Below, piece by piece: positions 21,384 to 31,789 of a stretch of 64,000 bases of DNA. The notes under the pieces are model-generated. The model was given only the letters and a program-made list of their open reading frames with translations, had not been told where the DNA came from and did no database searches. Each line of letters starts with the position of its first letter. The first letter of the stretch is position 1. Origin of the DNA: Dichetophora obliterata (taxonomy: Eukaryota; Arthropoda; Insecta; Diptera; Sciomyzidae); contig OY986438.1 of the NCBI GenBank assembly GCA_963920525.1, forward strand, positions 75,919,836 to 75,983,835. The letters are read 5' to 3'. The translations under genes and the position numbers were made by a program.

Positions 21384-21395
21384 AAGGGGGAGGAA
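21384..21395 (+). promoter_or_regulatory. Polypurine tract of the LTR element (also LINE B target duplication)
   Basis: Aagggggaggaa directly precedes the 3' LTR start at 21396. In LTR elements such a tract primes plus-strand DNA synthesis. Its first 11 bases also occur at 16132-16142, on the other side of LINE B, because LINE B inserted here and duplicated them. Confidence 0.8.
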
Positions 21396-22314
21396 TGTTG
21401 TGACTCATAACGAGGTATTCCCCAAAATATTGTCTTTCTACTAGTGGCCAAGTGCTGGCAATGAAAGTTGATCCACCGCAACAACTAAGCGAGCGATCAA
21501 CATTCATTGCATTGCGGCACTTTTATATGAATTCAATGCCAAGGCCAGTCAATTAAAACAAAAATAAGACAATAAAATGAACACTGATCTACCGCAACAA
21601 CGACTGGGCGGTCAGTTTTCATTTTATTTAAAGACAATAAAATAAAGCCAACAATTTACTTCTGTGCGGCCAGCGTCAAATGCTGAAAAAGAAAAAAAAC
21701 AGAGGTAAATTAATTTTAATATTTTATTGTTGTATTTAGCATACACATATTTTGGCTAAGCGAATAACGCAAAACAAAAATAATTTAAATAATAATTTAT
21801 CGCTGGGCAATATGACCCAATTACACATGTTATACATGTTTGTGTGTTTGTTCGGCCCAAGTTGGCATCATTAAATAAGTATGTATGAATATGTTTTATA
21901 ATAAGAAAAACTAGATTAAGAACTTAATAATGAAGTTAATTTAAGCCAAATTATTAAGTATGTAATAAGTTTGTAAAAATGAAGAAGAAGAAGAGCGGCC
22001 AGATATGTTATAAATATCTGGTCCCCGCTAAAATAAAGAGATGGTGTGAATGAAACTTTAACGGTTGCAGTTGTCACTTTATTTCTGAAGAAGTTACTTA
22101 GGCAAGACCAGACCTTCAACTCGGAGGATACGAATAACAGTAAGTATAAAAAAATCTCAACGCCTGAATGCACCTAAGGGTGACGTGACGGCGAATGAGA
22201 TATTTTTTTTTAATAGATGCCAGTGGCGCTCTTAAGCGCCGGCATCAAACCTTAGGTAGGACGTCGCTCGGCGACTGTAGGATCTACGAGTATCCTCTCA
22301 GAGGGGATACAACA
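21396..22314 (+). repeat. 3' LTR (919 bases)
   Basis: Begins tgttgtgactcataacg and ends gggatacaaca. The first 195 bases match the 5' LTR. AT-rich middle; AATAAA-type signals occur at about 21634-21645 and 22033. A GTAC follows at 22315 as the right copy of the target duplication. Confidence 0.75.
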
Positions 22315-22318
22315 GTAC

Positions 22319-22767
22319 AAATGGGTACAAACGAGTAATCGCTTGTACCTCTTCGTTCTAACGATTATATCGTTTGTACCGACGAGAAATCGTTTGTACC
22401 ACCGAGAAATCGTTTGTACCCTTTTGTACCACCGATAAATCGTTTGTACCAACGAGTATTCGTTTGTACCCGTTTGTAACAAACGAGTAATCGTTTGTAC
22501 CCCTTCGTTCTAACGATTATATCGTTTGTACCGACGAGAACAAAAACATCGGTACAAACGGGTACAAACGATTCCCTTTACAATAGCGTTAACAAAAATA
22601 ATTTATCTCAACATGAGTTGCGGACCAATTTTTCTTACCCCCATATTTTCCCCCCCTTAAGGTACAAACGAAAATTAAGGTGATACAATCAGGTACACAC
22701 CGAGTACAATCGAATGAAAAAAAAATAAATTCCCTTCCGAGAAGTTGGTTGCCAACTTCACATAGGT
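22319..22767 (-). repeat. Right Foldback arm
   Basis: Inverted counterpart of the left arm. The array of cgtttgtacc units spans about 22319-22575, the unique outer part 22590-22767. Two modules with the cgattatatcgt core are present (about 22361 and 22510), fewer than on the left, so the arms have unequal repeat numbers, as is usual for Foldback elements. Confidence 0.8.
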
Positions 22768-23096
22768 AGTAGTAGTAGTAGTAGTAGTAGTATTTATTAT
22801 TATTATTATCTTTTACAATTTTTAAATTTAACAAAGTTTCATATAAGCAATGACTGAATTTAAATAAATTAAAAGAATATAATAATGCTAACCCTACATC
22901 CTGTAATTCACAAGGAATTAGTGGCAAATGCAGGTAGAATAGTTGAATAACTTAAAACTGTATATAATATAAGGGGTCACATAAAACATTAAACATTTTG
23001 TAAAATTATACATATAACATGTTCTTTAAACAAATAACTGTAAAAAAAATATAAGCAATAGTATATAGTTTGAGTGTGTTAACGAGATACAACAAG

Positions 23097-24653
23097 TTAA
23101 TACATTACATTAAGAAGTGAGTTAACATTTAAGTATGACAAAGTAAAAAGCCACGATTTCACATTTTTAAGAAAAACAAATTTATTACGAATACATCTAA
23201 TATTGATAGGCAAATAATTAAACAGCCTGGGAGCTATAGTCGAATAAAAAAGCAGGAAATGTTGCAAGTTATGTGATGGTACATGAGCAATATTAAGATG
23301 ATTAATTCTCAAGTTATAATTGGAATTACTTCTATTTATCATGTAACCAGATTTAATGAAAAATGTTTTTAAGACTTTATAAAAGAACAAATGCTTAACT
23401 GGCAAAATATTGAGTTGCCTGAATAGTGGAAAACTACTTTCAAGGCGATGTCTTTTACAAATAATTCGAACGGTATGTTTCTGCGCAGTAAGTAATGGAG
23501 TTATTTTATTAATATGCGTACCGCCCCAACAAGTGAGACTGTATTCTAATTTAGAATGGAAAATCCCAAAATAGATGCAAGTGAGTAGTTTTTCCGAGCA
23601 GAAGGCCCTTAAATGATATATTTGTCTCGTTGCTGCGATTAAGTATTTTTTAAGAGAATTTGTGTGATCTAACCAATTCATTTTCCAGTCAATCATAAGA
23701 CCAAGATATTTAAAACTTTTAACACATTCTATGTGAAAACAGTTAAATGAACAATCACTTGATTCATCAAAGGTTTGTACAGTATTTTGTGAACAACATG
23801 TATCCTTACAAATAGTGAACTTTTTGCAGTTTGCACAATGGAACGTAAAGTCATTAACTTTTATTTCCTTTCCACTAACATTGAAAAGCATAATCTTCGT
23901 TTTGTCGCTTAGAATTAACTTGTGAGTAGTAAACCAGTGTCTTAGAATTTCTAGATCACGGTTAACTTTAATATTAAAATCGAATAATGTATCACAGGAA
24001 TATGTACAGGCCATATCATCTGCAAATGCTATTGCATTACTTGAAATATTTTGTGACAAAAGTGAATTTATAAATATTAAAAATAAAACAGGACCTAAAA
24101 CTGATCCTTGAGGAACGCCAATTTTAATGTTGCTATATGTACTAAAGTGATTATCTATTTTTACTCTTTGAACTCTATTTGAAAGATAAGAAGAAAACCA
24201 ATTAAAAATAGCCCCTCGGAATCCACATTTAAATAATTTGTTAAGTAAAATTTTATGGTCGACAGTGTCAAATGCTTTGGTTATGTCGACAAAAAGGGCT
24301 GCTGTAATTTTATTGCAATTTATACTGTCGTTTATATTTGTACAGAAATTTAAAAGTGCATCTTCAGTTGACATACCAGATCTAAATCCAAATTGACCCT
24401 CATTAAAAAACTTGAACTTATTTAGAAAGTTCAGCATTCTTATTTTCACAGCTTTTTCATATATTTTAGAAAAAGAAGACAAAATCGAAATTGGCCTGTA
24501 ATTATTAAGATTACTTTTATCTCCTTTTTTAAACAGAGGAATTACTTCTGCTTTTTTAAGCATTTCTGGAAAAACACCTGATTGAATGCTTTTATTTAAC
24601 AAGTAGCACAGAACATCGACGACATTATAAACAATTTTTTTTAAAAATATACT
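23097..24653 (-). pseudogene. LINE C ORF2, reverse transcriptase and C-terminus
   Basis: Second half of ORF2 on the far side of LINE D. RT motifs in order: KKAEVIPLFKKGDKS, NNYRPISILSSFSKI, GFRSGMSTEDALL, ALFVDITKAFDTVDH (D), GVPQGSVLGPVLFLIFIN, AIAFADDMACTYS (FADD catalytic), LGLMIDWKMNWLDH and a long thumb/C-terminal region ending at 23097. No internal stop. FADD instead of YADD is common in CR1/Jockey-group elements. The protein would be fully coded if LINE D were absent. Confidence 0.88.
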
Positions 24654-27600
24654 TACTTACTTACTTACTTAGTTGGCGCTACAACCGTATGTCGGTCTTG
24701 GCCTCATCTAAGAATTTGCGCCAGCCATTTCTGTCTTTTGCTTGCTGGCGCCAGTTGGAAATTCCAAGCTTCGTCAGGTTGTCCTCTACTTGGTCTTTCC
24801 AACGAAGATGCGGTCGTCCTCTTCTGCGTTGACCGCCGCTGGGTACCGAATCGAATGTTTTCTTCACTGGAGCATCGTCTTTCATGCGCTGAACATGACC
24901 AAGCCAGCGAAGCCGCTCGATTTTAATGCGCTTGACTATGTCGATGTCAGCGTACAGCTCATACAGTTCATCATTCCACCGTATTCGGTACTCGCCATTG
25001 ACGCAGATTGGTCCGTAGATCTTACGAAGAATCTTTCTCTCGAATGCTCCTAAAGTCTTTTCATCTAAACTGCTCAGCGTCCAGGTTTGTGATGCGTAAA
25101 GTAGGACGGGCATGATGAGCGATTTATAGAGCGTGATTTTCGTTCGTCGAGAGAGGGCTCTGCTTCTCAATTGCCTACTGAGCCCAAAGTAACACCTGTT
25201 GGCAAGAGTTATTCTTCGTTTGATCTCAATGCTGATGTCGTTGGTTGAATTAATGCTGGATCCTAGATAGACGAAGTTCTTCACAACCTCGAAGGAGGTA
25301 TTGTCAACGGTAACGTGGGTTCCAAGACGCTGGGACTGTTTGTTTGTTGACACTAAGTATTTCGTCTTATCTGCATTCACTGACAGACCCATTCGACTTG
25401 ACTCTCTTTCTAATCTGGAAAATGCTGCACTGACTTCGCGCGTATTATGGCCAATGATATCTATGTCATCAGCATACGCAAGCAGCATAACACTCTTGTA
25501 GAATATTGTGCCACTACGTCTCAGATCAGCAGCTCGGATGATCTTTTCCATCATTAGGTTGAAAAAGTCGCACGATAAGGAATCACCTTGTCTGAAACCT
25601 CGTTTGGTAATAAATGGTGGGGAGAGGTCCTTCCCGACTTTAACTGCGCTGCTGGTGTTGCTCAGTGTCATCCTGCAAAGTCGTATTAGTTTTGCAGGAA
25701 TACCAAATTCAGACATGGTGGAGTACAGGTGCTTCCTTATTGGGCTGTCGAAGGCGGCTTTGTAGTCAACAAAAAGATGGTGGGTGTCGACTTGTTTTTC
25801 TTGAGTCTTCTCCAAGATTTGTCGTAGCGTGAAAATCTGGTCGATGGTGGACTTTCCAGGTCTGAAGCCACACTGATAAGGTCCGATCAGTTCGTTTACA
25901 ATGGGCTTCAATCTTTCACATAAAACGCTCGACAGGACCTTATATGCGATATTAAGAAGGCTTATCCCACGGTAATTGGCACAGATAGTGGGATCGCCTT
26001 TCTTGTGGATTGGGCAGAGCACACTGAGATTCCAATCGTTCGGAATGCATTCTTCCGACCATATTCTGCATAGAAGCTCGTGAATGCATTTAAGTAGAGC
26101 TTCGCCTCCGTTCTTAAACAGCTCAGCAGGTAAGCCATCAGCTCCCGCGGCTTTGTTATTTTTAAGCCGAGCTATAGCTGTCAGAACTTCATCATAGTCG
26201 GGCAGCGAAACCTCGACGCTGTCATCCGCAATTGGGGTTTCCGGAATATCATCTCTATTGGCGGGATTGTTGTCAGCGTCGCCATTTAGAAGCTTAGAGA
26301 AGTGTTCCCTCCATAACGTCAGTGTACTCTGGACATCTGTCACTAGATTCCCGTTTTCATCCTTGCAGGAAGAGGCCCCGGTTTTAAAACCATCGGCAAG
26401 GCGTCTTATTTTTTCGAAAAATTTTCGGGCCTCATTCCTGTCACCATACATCTCAATCTTCTCCTGCTCGCGCTTTTCTGCCTCTCTTTTTTTCCGCCTG
26501 AAAATATGTCTCTCTTCCCTCCTCTTTTCTTTGTATCGCTCCTTAGCAGCGCGCGTTACAACCGACTGCAGGGTGGCTTTGTAGGCGGCGTCTTTCTCTG
26601 CAGTGGCGTCGCGACACTCCTGGTCGTACCACTGGTTTCGGCGAGGGCGTTGGTAGCCAATCACCTCTTCAGCAGCCGCACGCATGGAGTTGGAAATGTG
26701 TGTCCACTGCGCGCATATATCATCGATTGGAGGGGTGCTTTGAAGCAGGAGTGAGAGTCGAGTGGCGAAAGCATCGGCTGCCTGTTTCGATTGCAGCTTG
26801 TCGACGTCTAGCTTTCTCTGTGTAGGGTTGCGTGTATTTTTAGCTGCGCACAGACGTGTACGGATCTTGGCTGCAACAAGATAGTGATCCGAGTCAATGT
26901 TTGCACCACGGGTCGTGCGTACATCCAATACACTGGAAGAGTGCCTTCCGTCGATCAAAACGTGATCAATTTGATTTTTTGTTTTTTGATCAGGGGACAT
27001 CCAGGTGGCTTTATGAATATTGAGATGCTTGAATCTAGTACTACTTACGACCATGTTTCGTGCTGCGGCGAAGTCAATCAGCCTCATTCCGTTATCGGAG
27101 GTGTTGTCGTGGAGGCTGAACTTTCCGACTGTTGGACCAAAAATATTTTCCTTGCCCACCTTAGCGTTGAAGTCACCAAGCACGATTTTTACGTCGTGGC
27201 GGGGGCAGCGCTCGTAAGCATTTTCAAGGCGCTCATAGAAAATTTCCTTGATCTCATCGTCCTTGTCTTCTGTCGGAGCGTGCGCACATATTAGGCTTAT
27301 ATTGAAGAATCTAACCTTGATGCGGATTATGGCAAGTCGTTCGTTCACAGGTGTGAATCGCAGGACGTGGGGCCGTAGTCTCTTGCCAACTACAAATCCG
27401 CATCCAAACTCGTGCTTCTCCGCATGGCCGCTGTAGTAGATATCACAGGGTGCATGCCGAATGCAACCCTGTCCCTTCCATCGCATTTCGTGGATAGCAG
27501 TGATATCAGCTTTGTATCTTTCCAAGACATCAGTCAGTTGGATAGATGCACCTTCCCAATTAAGGGTTCGGACATTCCAGGTGCATATCCGTAAATCATT

Positions 27601-27907
27601 ATCAGTTTTTCGTTTGCGGTAGTCGTCATCAGATTTGGGGATCATTTTTCTTCTATTCTTATATGTTTTCATTGAAATTGGTTTTTACGGGTGGGCTTCA
27701 AACCCGACGCACAACCTATTTTAAGCCTAGGGAGGCCCGCCGCTCAGATTAGCCGCCAAACTAACGGTTGTCAGTTTTGACGTTGCCCAGGAAACACCAC
27801 GTGGAGGTTTGAGTCGACTTGAGGCGATTTCACAAAGATTATGCTGGCCTCGCCAGGTTGAGACAGTCAGACATGTTACATTGATCCATCGCCCCCAGTT
27901 TCCCCTA
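24654..27907 (-). mobile_element. LINE D: full-length RTE-type LINE
   Basis: A 3.25-kb minus-strand element bounded by aaaaatatact at 24643-24653 and 27908-27918. One long ORF (24679-27672) and a 3' tail of (TAAG)n, read as cttacttactt on the plus strand at 24651-24670. A single ORF with endonuclease and RT plus a short microsatellite tail is typical of the RTE clade. A second, 5'-truncated copy with the same tail lies at 33123-33945 and differs from this one by only a few bases in about 820. Confidence 0.92.
24679..27672 (-). CDS. LINE D endonuclease-reverse transcriptase (997 aa)
   Basis: Uninterrupted 997-residue protein, the usual length for RTE polyproteins. Residues ~28-235 are an APE-type endonuclease: LRICTWNVRTLN, IHEMRWKG (E), KIVLGDFNAKVG (D, N), QIDHVLIDGR and IDSDHYLVAAKI (DH). 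A Lys/Arg/Glu-rich coiled linker follows (~residues 350-400, ERYKEKRREERHIFRRKKRE). RT begins near residue 490: ARLKNNKAAGADGLPAELFK, CANYRGISLLNIAYKVLSSV, HHLFVDYKAAFDS (D), FRQGDSLSCDFFNLMMEKI and LLAYADDIDIIG (YADD). The C-terminus, with RIRWNDELYELY and RLRWLGHVQRM, is the RTE 'RWLGH' domain. It would nick DNA and prime cDNA synthesis. All key residues are present. Confidence 0.92.
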   Translation of the reverse strand: MKTYKNRRKMIPKSDDDYRKRKTDNDLRICTWNVRTLNWEGASIQLTDVLERYKADITAIHEMRWKGQGCIRHAPCDIYYSGHAEKHEFGCGFVVGKRLRPHVLRFTPVNERLAIIRIKVRFFNISLICAHAPTEDKDDEIKEIFYERLENAYERCPRHDVKIVLGDFNAKVGKENIFGPTVGKFSLHDNTSDNGMRLIDFAAARNMVVSSTRFKHLNIHKATWMSPDQKTKNQIDHVLIDGRHSSSVLDVRTTRGANIDSDHYLVAAKIRTRLCAAKNTRNPTQRKLDVDKLQSKQAADAFATRLSLLLQSTPPIDDICAQWTHISNSMRAAAEEVIGYQRPRRNQWYDQECRDATAEKDAAYKATLQSVVTRAAKERYKEKRREERHIFRRKKREAEKREQEKIEMYGDRNEARKFFEKIRRLADGFKTGASSCKDENGNLVTDVQSTLTLWREHFSKLLNGDADNNPANRDDIPETPIADDSVEVSLPDYDEVLTAIARLKNNKAAGADGLPAELFKNGGEALLKCIHELLCRIWSEECIPNDWNLSVLCPIHKKGDPTICANYRGISLLNIAYKVLSSVLCERLKPIVNELIGPYQCGFRPGKSTIDQIFTLRQILEKTQEKQVDTHHLFVDYKAAFDSPIRKHLYSTMSEFGIPAKLIRLCRMTLSNTSSAVKVGKDLSPPFITKRGFRQGDSLSCDFFNLMMEKIIRAADLRRSGTIFYKSVMLLAYADDIDIIGHNTREVSAAFSRLERESSRMGLSVNADKTKYLVSTNKQSQRLGTHVTVDNTSFEVVKNFVYLGSSINSTNDISIEIKRRITLANRCYFGLSRQLRSRALSRRTKITLYKSLIMPVLLYASQTWTLSSLDEKTLGAFERKILRKIYGPICVNGEYRIRWNDELYELYADIDIVKRIKIERLRWLGHVQRMKDDAPVKKTFDSVPSGGQRRRGRPHLRWKDQVEDNLTKLGISNWRQQAKDRNGWRKFLDEAKTDIRL

Positions 27908-27918
27908 AAAAATATACT

Positions 27919-29412
27919 AGACAAACTTTTTTCGGTACAAGAATTCGAGTTGTTTAGAGACATTATTATTTTGTACAGTTCTAATGACGATACAGGCTCA
28001 AAATAAAAGCTATTTGGAAGGAATACCTCCTTATCTAAGCAATCACAAGAAGAGCTTAATAAACCATTTTCAGAGACAACGTTAGTACCAATATTAGAGA
28101 AATATTCATTGAAGACATTCGCTTTATCATTTACATCAGTTAAGGTGATGCCATTTGTTTTTATATTTGGAATTGATTCATTTTTATATGTTCTATTTAA
28201 AATATTGTTCACTAAATCCCATTCTTTCTTAATGTTGCCCTTAATTTTATTAAATTCATTTAAGTAAAAACTATTTTTGACATTCAAAATCTCTTTTTTT
28301 ATGTCTTTGCTTAATTTTTTATAATCCTCCTGAATATTTCTATTTCCTGGATTTTTTACGCACTTTTTATAAAGCTTATTTTTTAAACTTATTTTACGAA
28401 GTAAATTTGAGGTCATCCATGGCTTAAGCTTCTTTTCATTCGCAACTGTACTCTTAGCAATACTTTTAGTACAAATATTAACATGGTTTATTAAAATGTT
28501 TATAAAGTTTTCAAATGCTATTGATGCATTAGATTCATTGTAAGCGCTTTCCCAAGGTTCAAACAAAAGCCTATTGTTCAGCTCTCTGAAATCGGTTTTT
28601 TTACTCATTACAGAATAAGGAGAACGTTCGTTTATTCCTAAGTCACAGTCATTAAATTTTAAACATGCCAGGCAGTGATCAGACACATAAAAATTACAAA
28701 CTGCACTACTCAGTGACAGTTTCTGAGGTTTTTTTATACGTGCAAAAATGTGGTCAATACATGAGGCAGAAGCGTTAGTTAATCGAGTTGGTTGATTAAT
28801 GCAACATTCGAGACCATAAGAAGATAACAAAAACATATAATTGTCGACACAAGCCGATTCCTGTAAAATATCAATATTCATATCTCCTAAGACTATCAGA
28901 TTATCACATTTCTCCTTTGACAATATATCATTAAGGTTACTCAAGAATACATCCTTCGAAGTACCTTCGTGAAACCTATAGATGCATATAAACGAAAATG
29001 TTTGGTTCTCAATCGTGCAATTTATTTTTAATATATCCGAACTTTGAAGATTAAAACAAGCGGACTCACATTCAAGATCTTCATCAACAAAGGCTGCAAC
29101 ACCTCCAGCAGCATATCTGCTATTACAATTAGTAAAAAATTTATAGCCAGGTATGTTAAAAAGGGATTTTTCTTCATCATAAATCCATATTTCTGTCAAA
29201 AAAATAAAAACGGGCTTTTTTGCAAAACTATTAAGATGCACAAGGAAATCGTCGAAATTTTTTCGCATACTTCTAATATTTTGCAACGCTATATAAAAAT
29301 CTTTTTTGTGTGTGTTTGGATTAAATAAGATACTTTTATAATTTACATTTTTACAATTTTCTAAGGGACACTCTAATAAATTTACATGAGGATTAATAGT
29401 GCTAGTGTTCAT
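27919..29412 (-). pseudogene. LINE C ORF2, endonuclease and start of RT
   Basis: Begins at ATG 29412, 40 bases after the ORF1 stop. APE endonuclease motifs: DFYIALQNIRSMRKNFDDF, FIFLTEIWIYDEE (E), NLIVLGDMNIDIL (D, N), CIDHIFARIKK and YVSDHCLACLKF (DH). Then a linker with KPWMTSNLLRKI, which leads into RT. The reading continues past 27919 for about 60 residues only because LINE D sequence happens to be open; those residues are not LINE C. Interruption by LINE D disables the gene, though each half looks undamaged. Confidence 0.88.
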
Positions 29413-29452
29413 ATTCAGATTAGTATTTTAGATTGAAAAAGAAAAATGATGA

Positions 29453-30556
29453 CTAAATTAAATTATTAAGATCCTCGAATGAATTTACAATTATTACTTT
29501 CTCACCCTCCTTTTTCCGTAATAATACTCTATCATTATTAATCCAAACAAACTTAAATTTTCTTTCTATTTTTAGCTTCTGAGCAGCTTTAAAGAGATTC
29601 CTAGTAAATAATGATAAACTATTGTTAATATAAATATTCCGGTTACTATCACTGCCAAAAATTACTTTGGAGCACAAATTTTTCTTGTTATCGTATTTTT
29701 TCTTCATTATTTGCCTTTTTTTATGCAGAGAGACGAATTTCACACATAGAATATCAAGAGGAGCACTGCCAGCTTTGTCATCACTTTTATTAATTTTTTT
29801 AACGTAGCATTCATCGATGAGAGCGTCCGAAATGTTAGTATTTAGACCTTTAGAAAATATTGTCAAAGCTGAATCAACTGCATTGTCGTGGCTCAGATTT
29901 GGAACACCAACTATTTCTATGGTCTTTTCACGACTCTTTTGCTGGAGGAAATACACCTCATTTTGTAGTTGATTAACTCTTTCAGTTAATATTTTTTTAT
30001 CTTCACTCAAAGATTCAATAAGGCTCAGAGCATTAGCGTTCATAGTTTTTAGAGCAACGATTTCACTGTAAACAAGCTCTAATGTGACCGCTGGCATATT
30101 CTTTATTGAACTCACGTTGATTTCTGCACTCTTATTGTGCCTAAGATTCTGAAGTTGTTGCTGATTTCTGTTAATTTCTGCATTTATGTTATTGTCAGAC
30201 CGATTTTGTTGATGAAGATGTTGTTGTTGAAGATGTTGTTGTTGAATATGTTGTTGTTGAAGATGTTGTTGTTGCAGGTGTTGTTTTTGTTGTGCTGCAT
30301 TTGCTGTGTTTGCTTTGTTGCCCAATTCTTGACCAGTTGCAGCTTGCTTGGGGGTGTAAGAATGCGGTGGAGAACGAAGAGACGCACGCCGAGCAGTTGA
30401 ACAAGCCGAACATATATAATTTTTGTTGGCATTTTTCATAAACTCAACATCACTTTGATTAATATTAACACAGCTACAATGATAATATTCATTGCAACTG
30501 CCACATTTTATCTTTTCTTGACCACGCTCAACTTTCGATTTGCAAACGCAAGGCAT
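29453..30556 (-). CDS. LINE C ORF1: PHD finger plus coiled coil
   Basis: I take the start at the ATG at 30556 (MPCVCKSK), because the 30 residues before it in the frame (from 30646) are hydrophobic and lie in the 5' leader. Residues 3-51 form a PHD-type zinc finger: CVCKS, CGSCNEYYHCSCV, then YICSAC. A QQHLQQQ-type Gln/His repeat follows (about 30195-30290), then a coiled coil (ENKKILTERVNQLQNEVYFL region) and a C-terminal domain of the type common to CR1-like ORF1 proteins (EIVGVPN...KFVWINNDRVLLRKKEG). The frame is open throughout. It probably chaperones the element RNA and may read chromatin. Confidence 0.82.
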   Translation of the reverse strand: MPCVCKSKVERGQEKIKCGSCNEYYHCSCVNINQSDVEFMKNANKNYICSACSTARRASLRSPPHSYTPKQAATGQELGNKANTANAAQQKQHLQQQHLQQQHIQQQHLQQQHLHQQNRSDNNINAEINRNQQQLQNLRHNKSAEINVSSIKNMPAVTLELVYSEIVALKTMNANALSLIESLSEDKKILTERVNQLQNEVYFLQQKSREKTIEIVGVPNLSHDNAVDSALTIFSKGLNTNISDALIDECYVKKINKSDDKAGSAPLDILCVKFVSLHKKRQIMKKKYDNKKNLCSKVIFGSDSNRNIYINNSLSLFTRNLFKAAQKLKIERKFKFVWINNDRVLLRKKEGEKVIIVNSFEDLNNLI

Positions 30557-30679
30557 TTTGCGATTTAATATTGATAAAATAAATAGAAAAAGCAAATTAT
30601 ATTGAATCACACGAAGCAGGAACAATTGTACGTGTTGACCCCACAACAGTCCAATTTCAATTTCAGGTGTTCTAGTTGC

Positions 30680-30910
30680 TTATTTATTTCAATATTCATT
30701 GGTGTTCGACAATCTGTCCAAATGCACCGTAGAATTGAAACAAGTTTTTGCTTCGCTAAAAGCTAGTGTTTTAACTGAAAGACGGCTGTTTTCACAACCA
30801 AATGTTCAATTACTCATGACCTTGACCGAAATCGATCAATTATTAGATTATTTCATTAACTTGACATTAATAAAACTTATTTGTCCGTGCTCCGCCATGG
30901 AAGTTAGAAT
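30680..30910 (-). repeat. Inverted copy of the repeat at 12340-12590
   Basis: Read on the minus strand it contains ttgatcgatttcggtcaa, gaacatttggttgtgaaaa and tgtcgaacaccaatgaatat, all in the same order as at 12340-12590. It ends at an aactagaac motif right at the 5' edge of LINE C. It may be an LTR or 5' UTR of an unseen family, or the promoter region of LINE C. Confidence 0.65.
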
Positions 30911-31770
30911 GGAAGTTAGAGAGAGAGAGACGAGTGTATGGTGGCTTGTTGACGGTGATTCCAAAGAAGGGTAGGGGAGGAGGTGTTGTTTCCCCACCCG
31001 CACAACCTTCTCCTGTTTCAAATGATCTTGAAGAGCCCTCTACGAACCGATGCCTACGCCTTACTTACTCCGACGCCTCGTCCAGGATGGTGAAGAAAAG
31101 ATAGAATTTTTTAGTTAATCATCTTAGCGCTACTTATACAATTTATTAAAAGTAAATTCATTTTATTAGATTAACAGAATACCTAAATAACTTCCAAACT
31201 TAGTTCAGTATGTTTAATTTTTATAGTACAAGCTCTGCTCGTTTTTAAATGCTAGTTTACCTAATTCCTTACATATTCATGAGCTTAGGTTTTATTGGTT
31301 TTAGTCTTACGACAATTTACAAAAGATTTGTTAAGGTTCAATTCAATTAAGATTTACGGTAATCTAACAAAGTTTTGTTTTTGTTGGAATAATTTTTAAT
31401 TTCCGTAGGCAATGTCAAAGTTTTGTTTAAGTTTGACTAATTTCAGTTTTAGGGTCATAGTTTAAAGTTTTGAAAAGGTTCTATTCATTTTAATTTTAGA
31501 GTAATGAAATCTTAAATAGTGTTCTTAGATTAATTTTAAATAAGTTGAATTAATATCAGTTTTGTTTAGTTTATATGACCATCGCTTTTAGTTTTGTTTA
31601 AATTGCGTTTATTTAAGTTCCGTTTAGGTTTCTAATTAAGTTTAATTGATTTTATGTTTGTTTTGATCCCGTTCAGATACGTTTTGAATCGTATTTAAAA
31701 TTCAATTAATTGAAATGCGTCGCCTAGGCGCTTAAATAGCGTATTATATTAAGTTTAATTAAGTTTGATT
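30911..31770. other. AT-rich stretch, no gene
   Basis: No coding signal. 30911-31090 is a GC-richer piece with a (GA)n run. From 31100 to 31770 the sequence is made of ttaagttt, gttttagttt and aattaagtttaatt variants and grades into the ~117-base tandem repeat that continues after LINE E at 34367-34740. Confidence 0.4.
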
Positions 31771-31789
31771 AAGGTTGATTTTCAAGATA

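Larger units (their letters stand above)
14019..22314 (+). mobile_element. Non-coding LTR retrotransposon inside the Foldback element
   Basis: It starts tgttgtga at 14019 and ends atacaaca at 22314, so the ends are TG...CA with inverted TGTTG/CAACA. GTAC lies directly outside both ends (14015-14018 and 22315-22318), a 4-bp target duplication. The first ~195 bases are repeated directly at 21396-21590 as the start of the 3' LTR. A polypurine tract precedes the 3' LTR. No gag or pol is present between the LTRs other than the inserted LINE B, so it is a non-autonomous element or a deletion derivative. It lies between the Foldback arms. Confidence 0.75.
13431..22767. mobile_element. Foldback-like element with long inverted arms
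   Basis: The left end acctatgtgaagatggca at 13431 is matched at 22767 by its inverted partner (ttcacataggt). The match continues inwards through a TTTTTTTTTT-cattcgattgtac segment, a gggggtaagaaaaattggtc segment and then arrays of ggtacaaacg repeats on both sides. Long terminal inverted repeats made of short tandem units are the mark of Foldback elements (FB and Galileo types in flies). The interior now holds an LTR element and a LINE, and no transposase for the element is seen. A clean target duplication was not found. Confidence 0.75.
22768..30660 (-). mobile_element. LINE C: CR1/Jockey-type LINE with PHD-finger ORF1
   Basis: Minus strand. ORF1 29453-30556, ORF2 start at 29412, ORF2 end at 23097, 3' UTR to the (ATA)n(CTA)n tail at 22768-22810. 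It is interrupted only by LINE D (24654-27907, 11-bp duplication aaaaatatact). With LINE D and one duplicate removed by length (3265 bases) the two ORF2 parts are in the same frame. The 5' end lies near 30660, next to a repeat shared with 12340-12590. The tail abuts the right Foldback arm. Confidence 0.88.

Noticed and set aside
26258..27594. Several plus-strand open frames opposite LINE D
   Set aside because: They are antisense to a well-supported ORF and have no family features.
30137..30432. Leu/Met-rich plus-strand frame and Asn- or Thr-rich minus frames
   Set aside because: All are other readings of the Gln/His repeat in LINE C ORF1.
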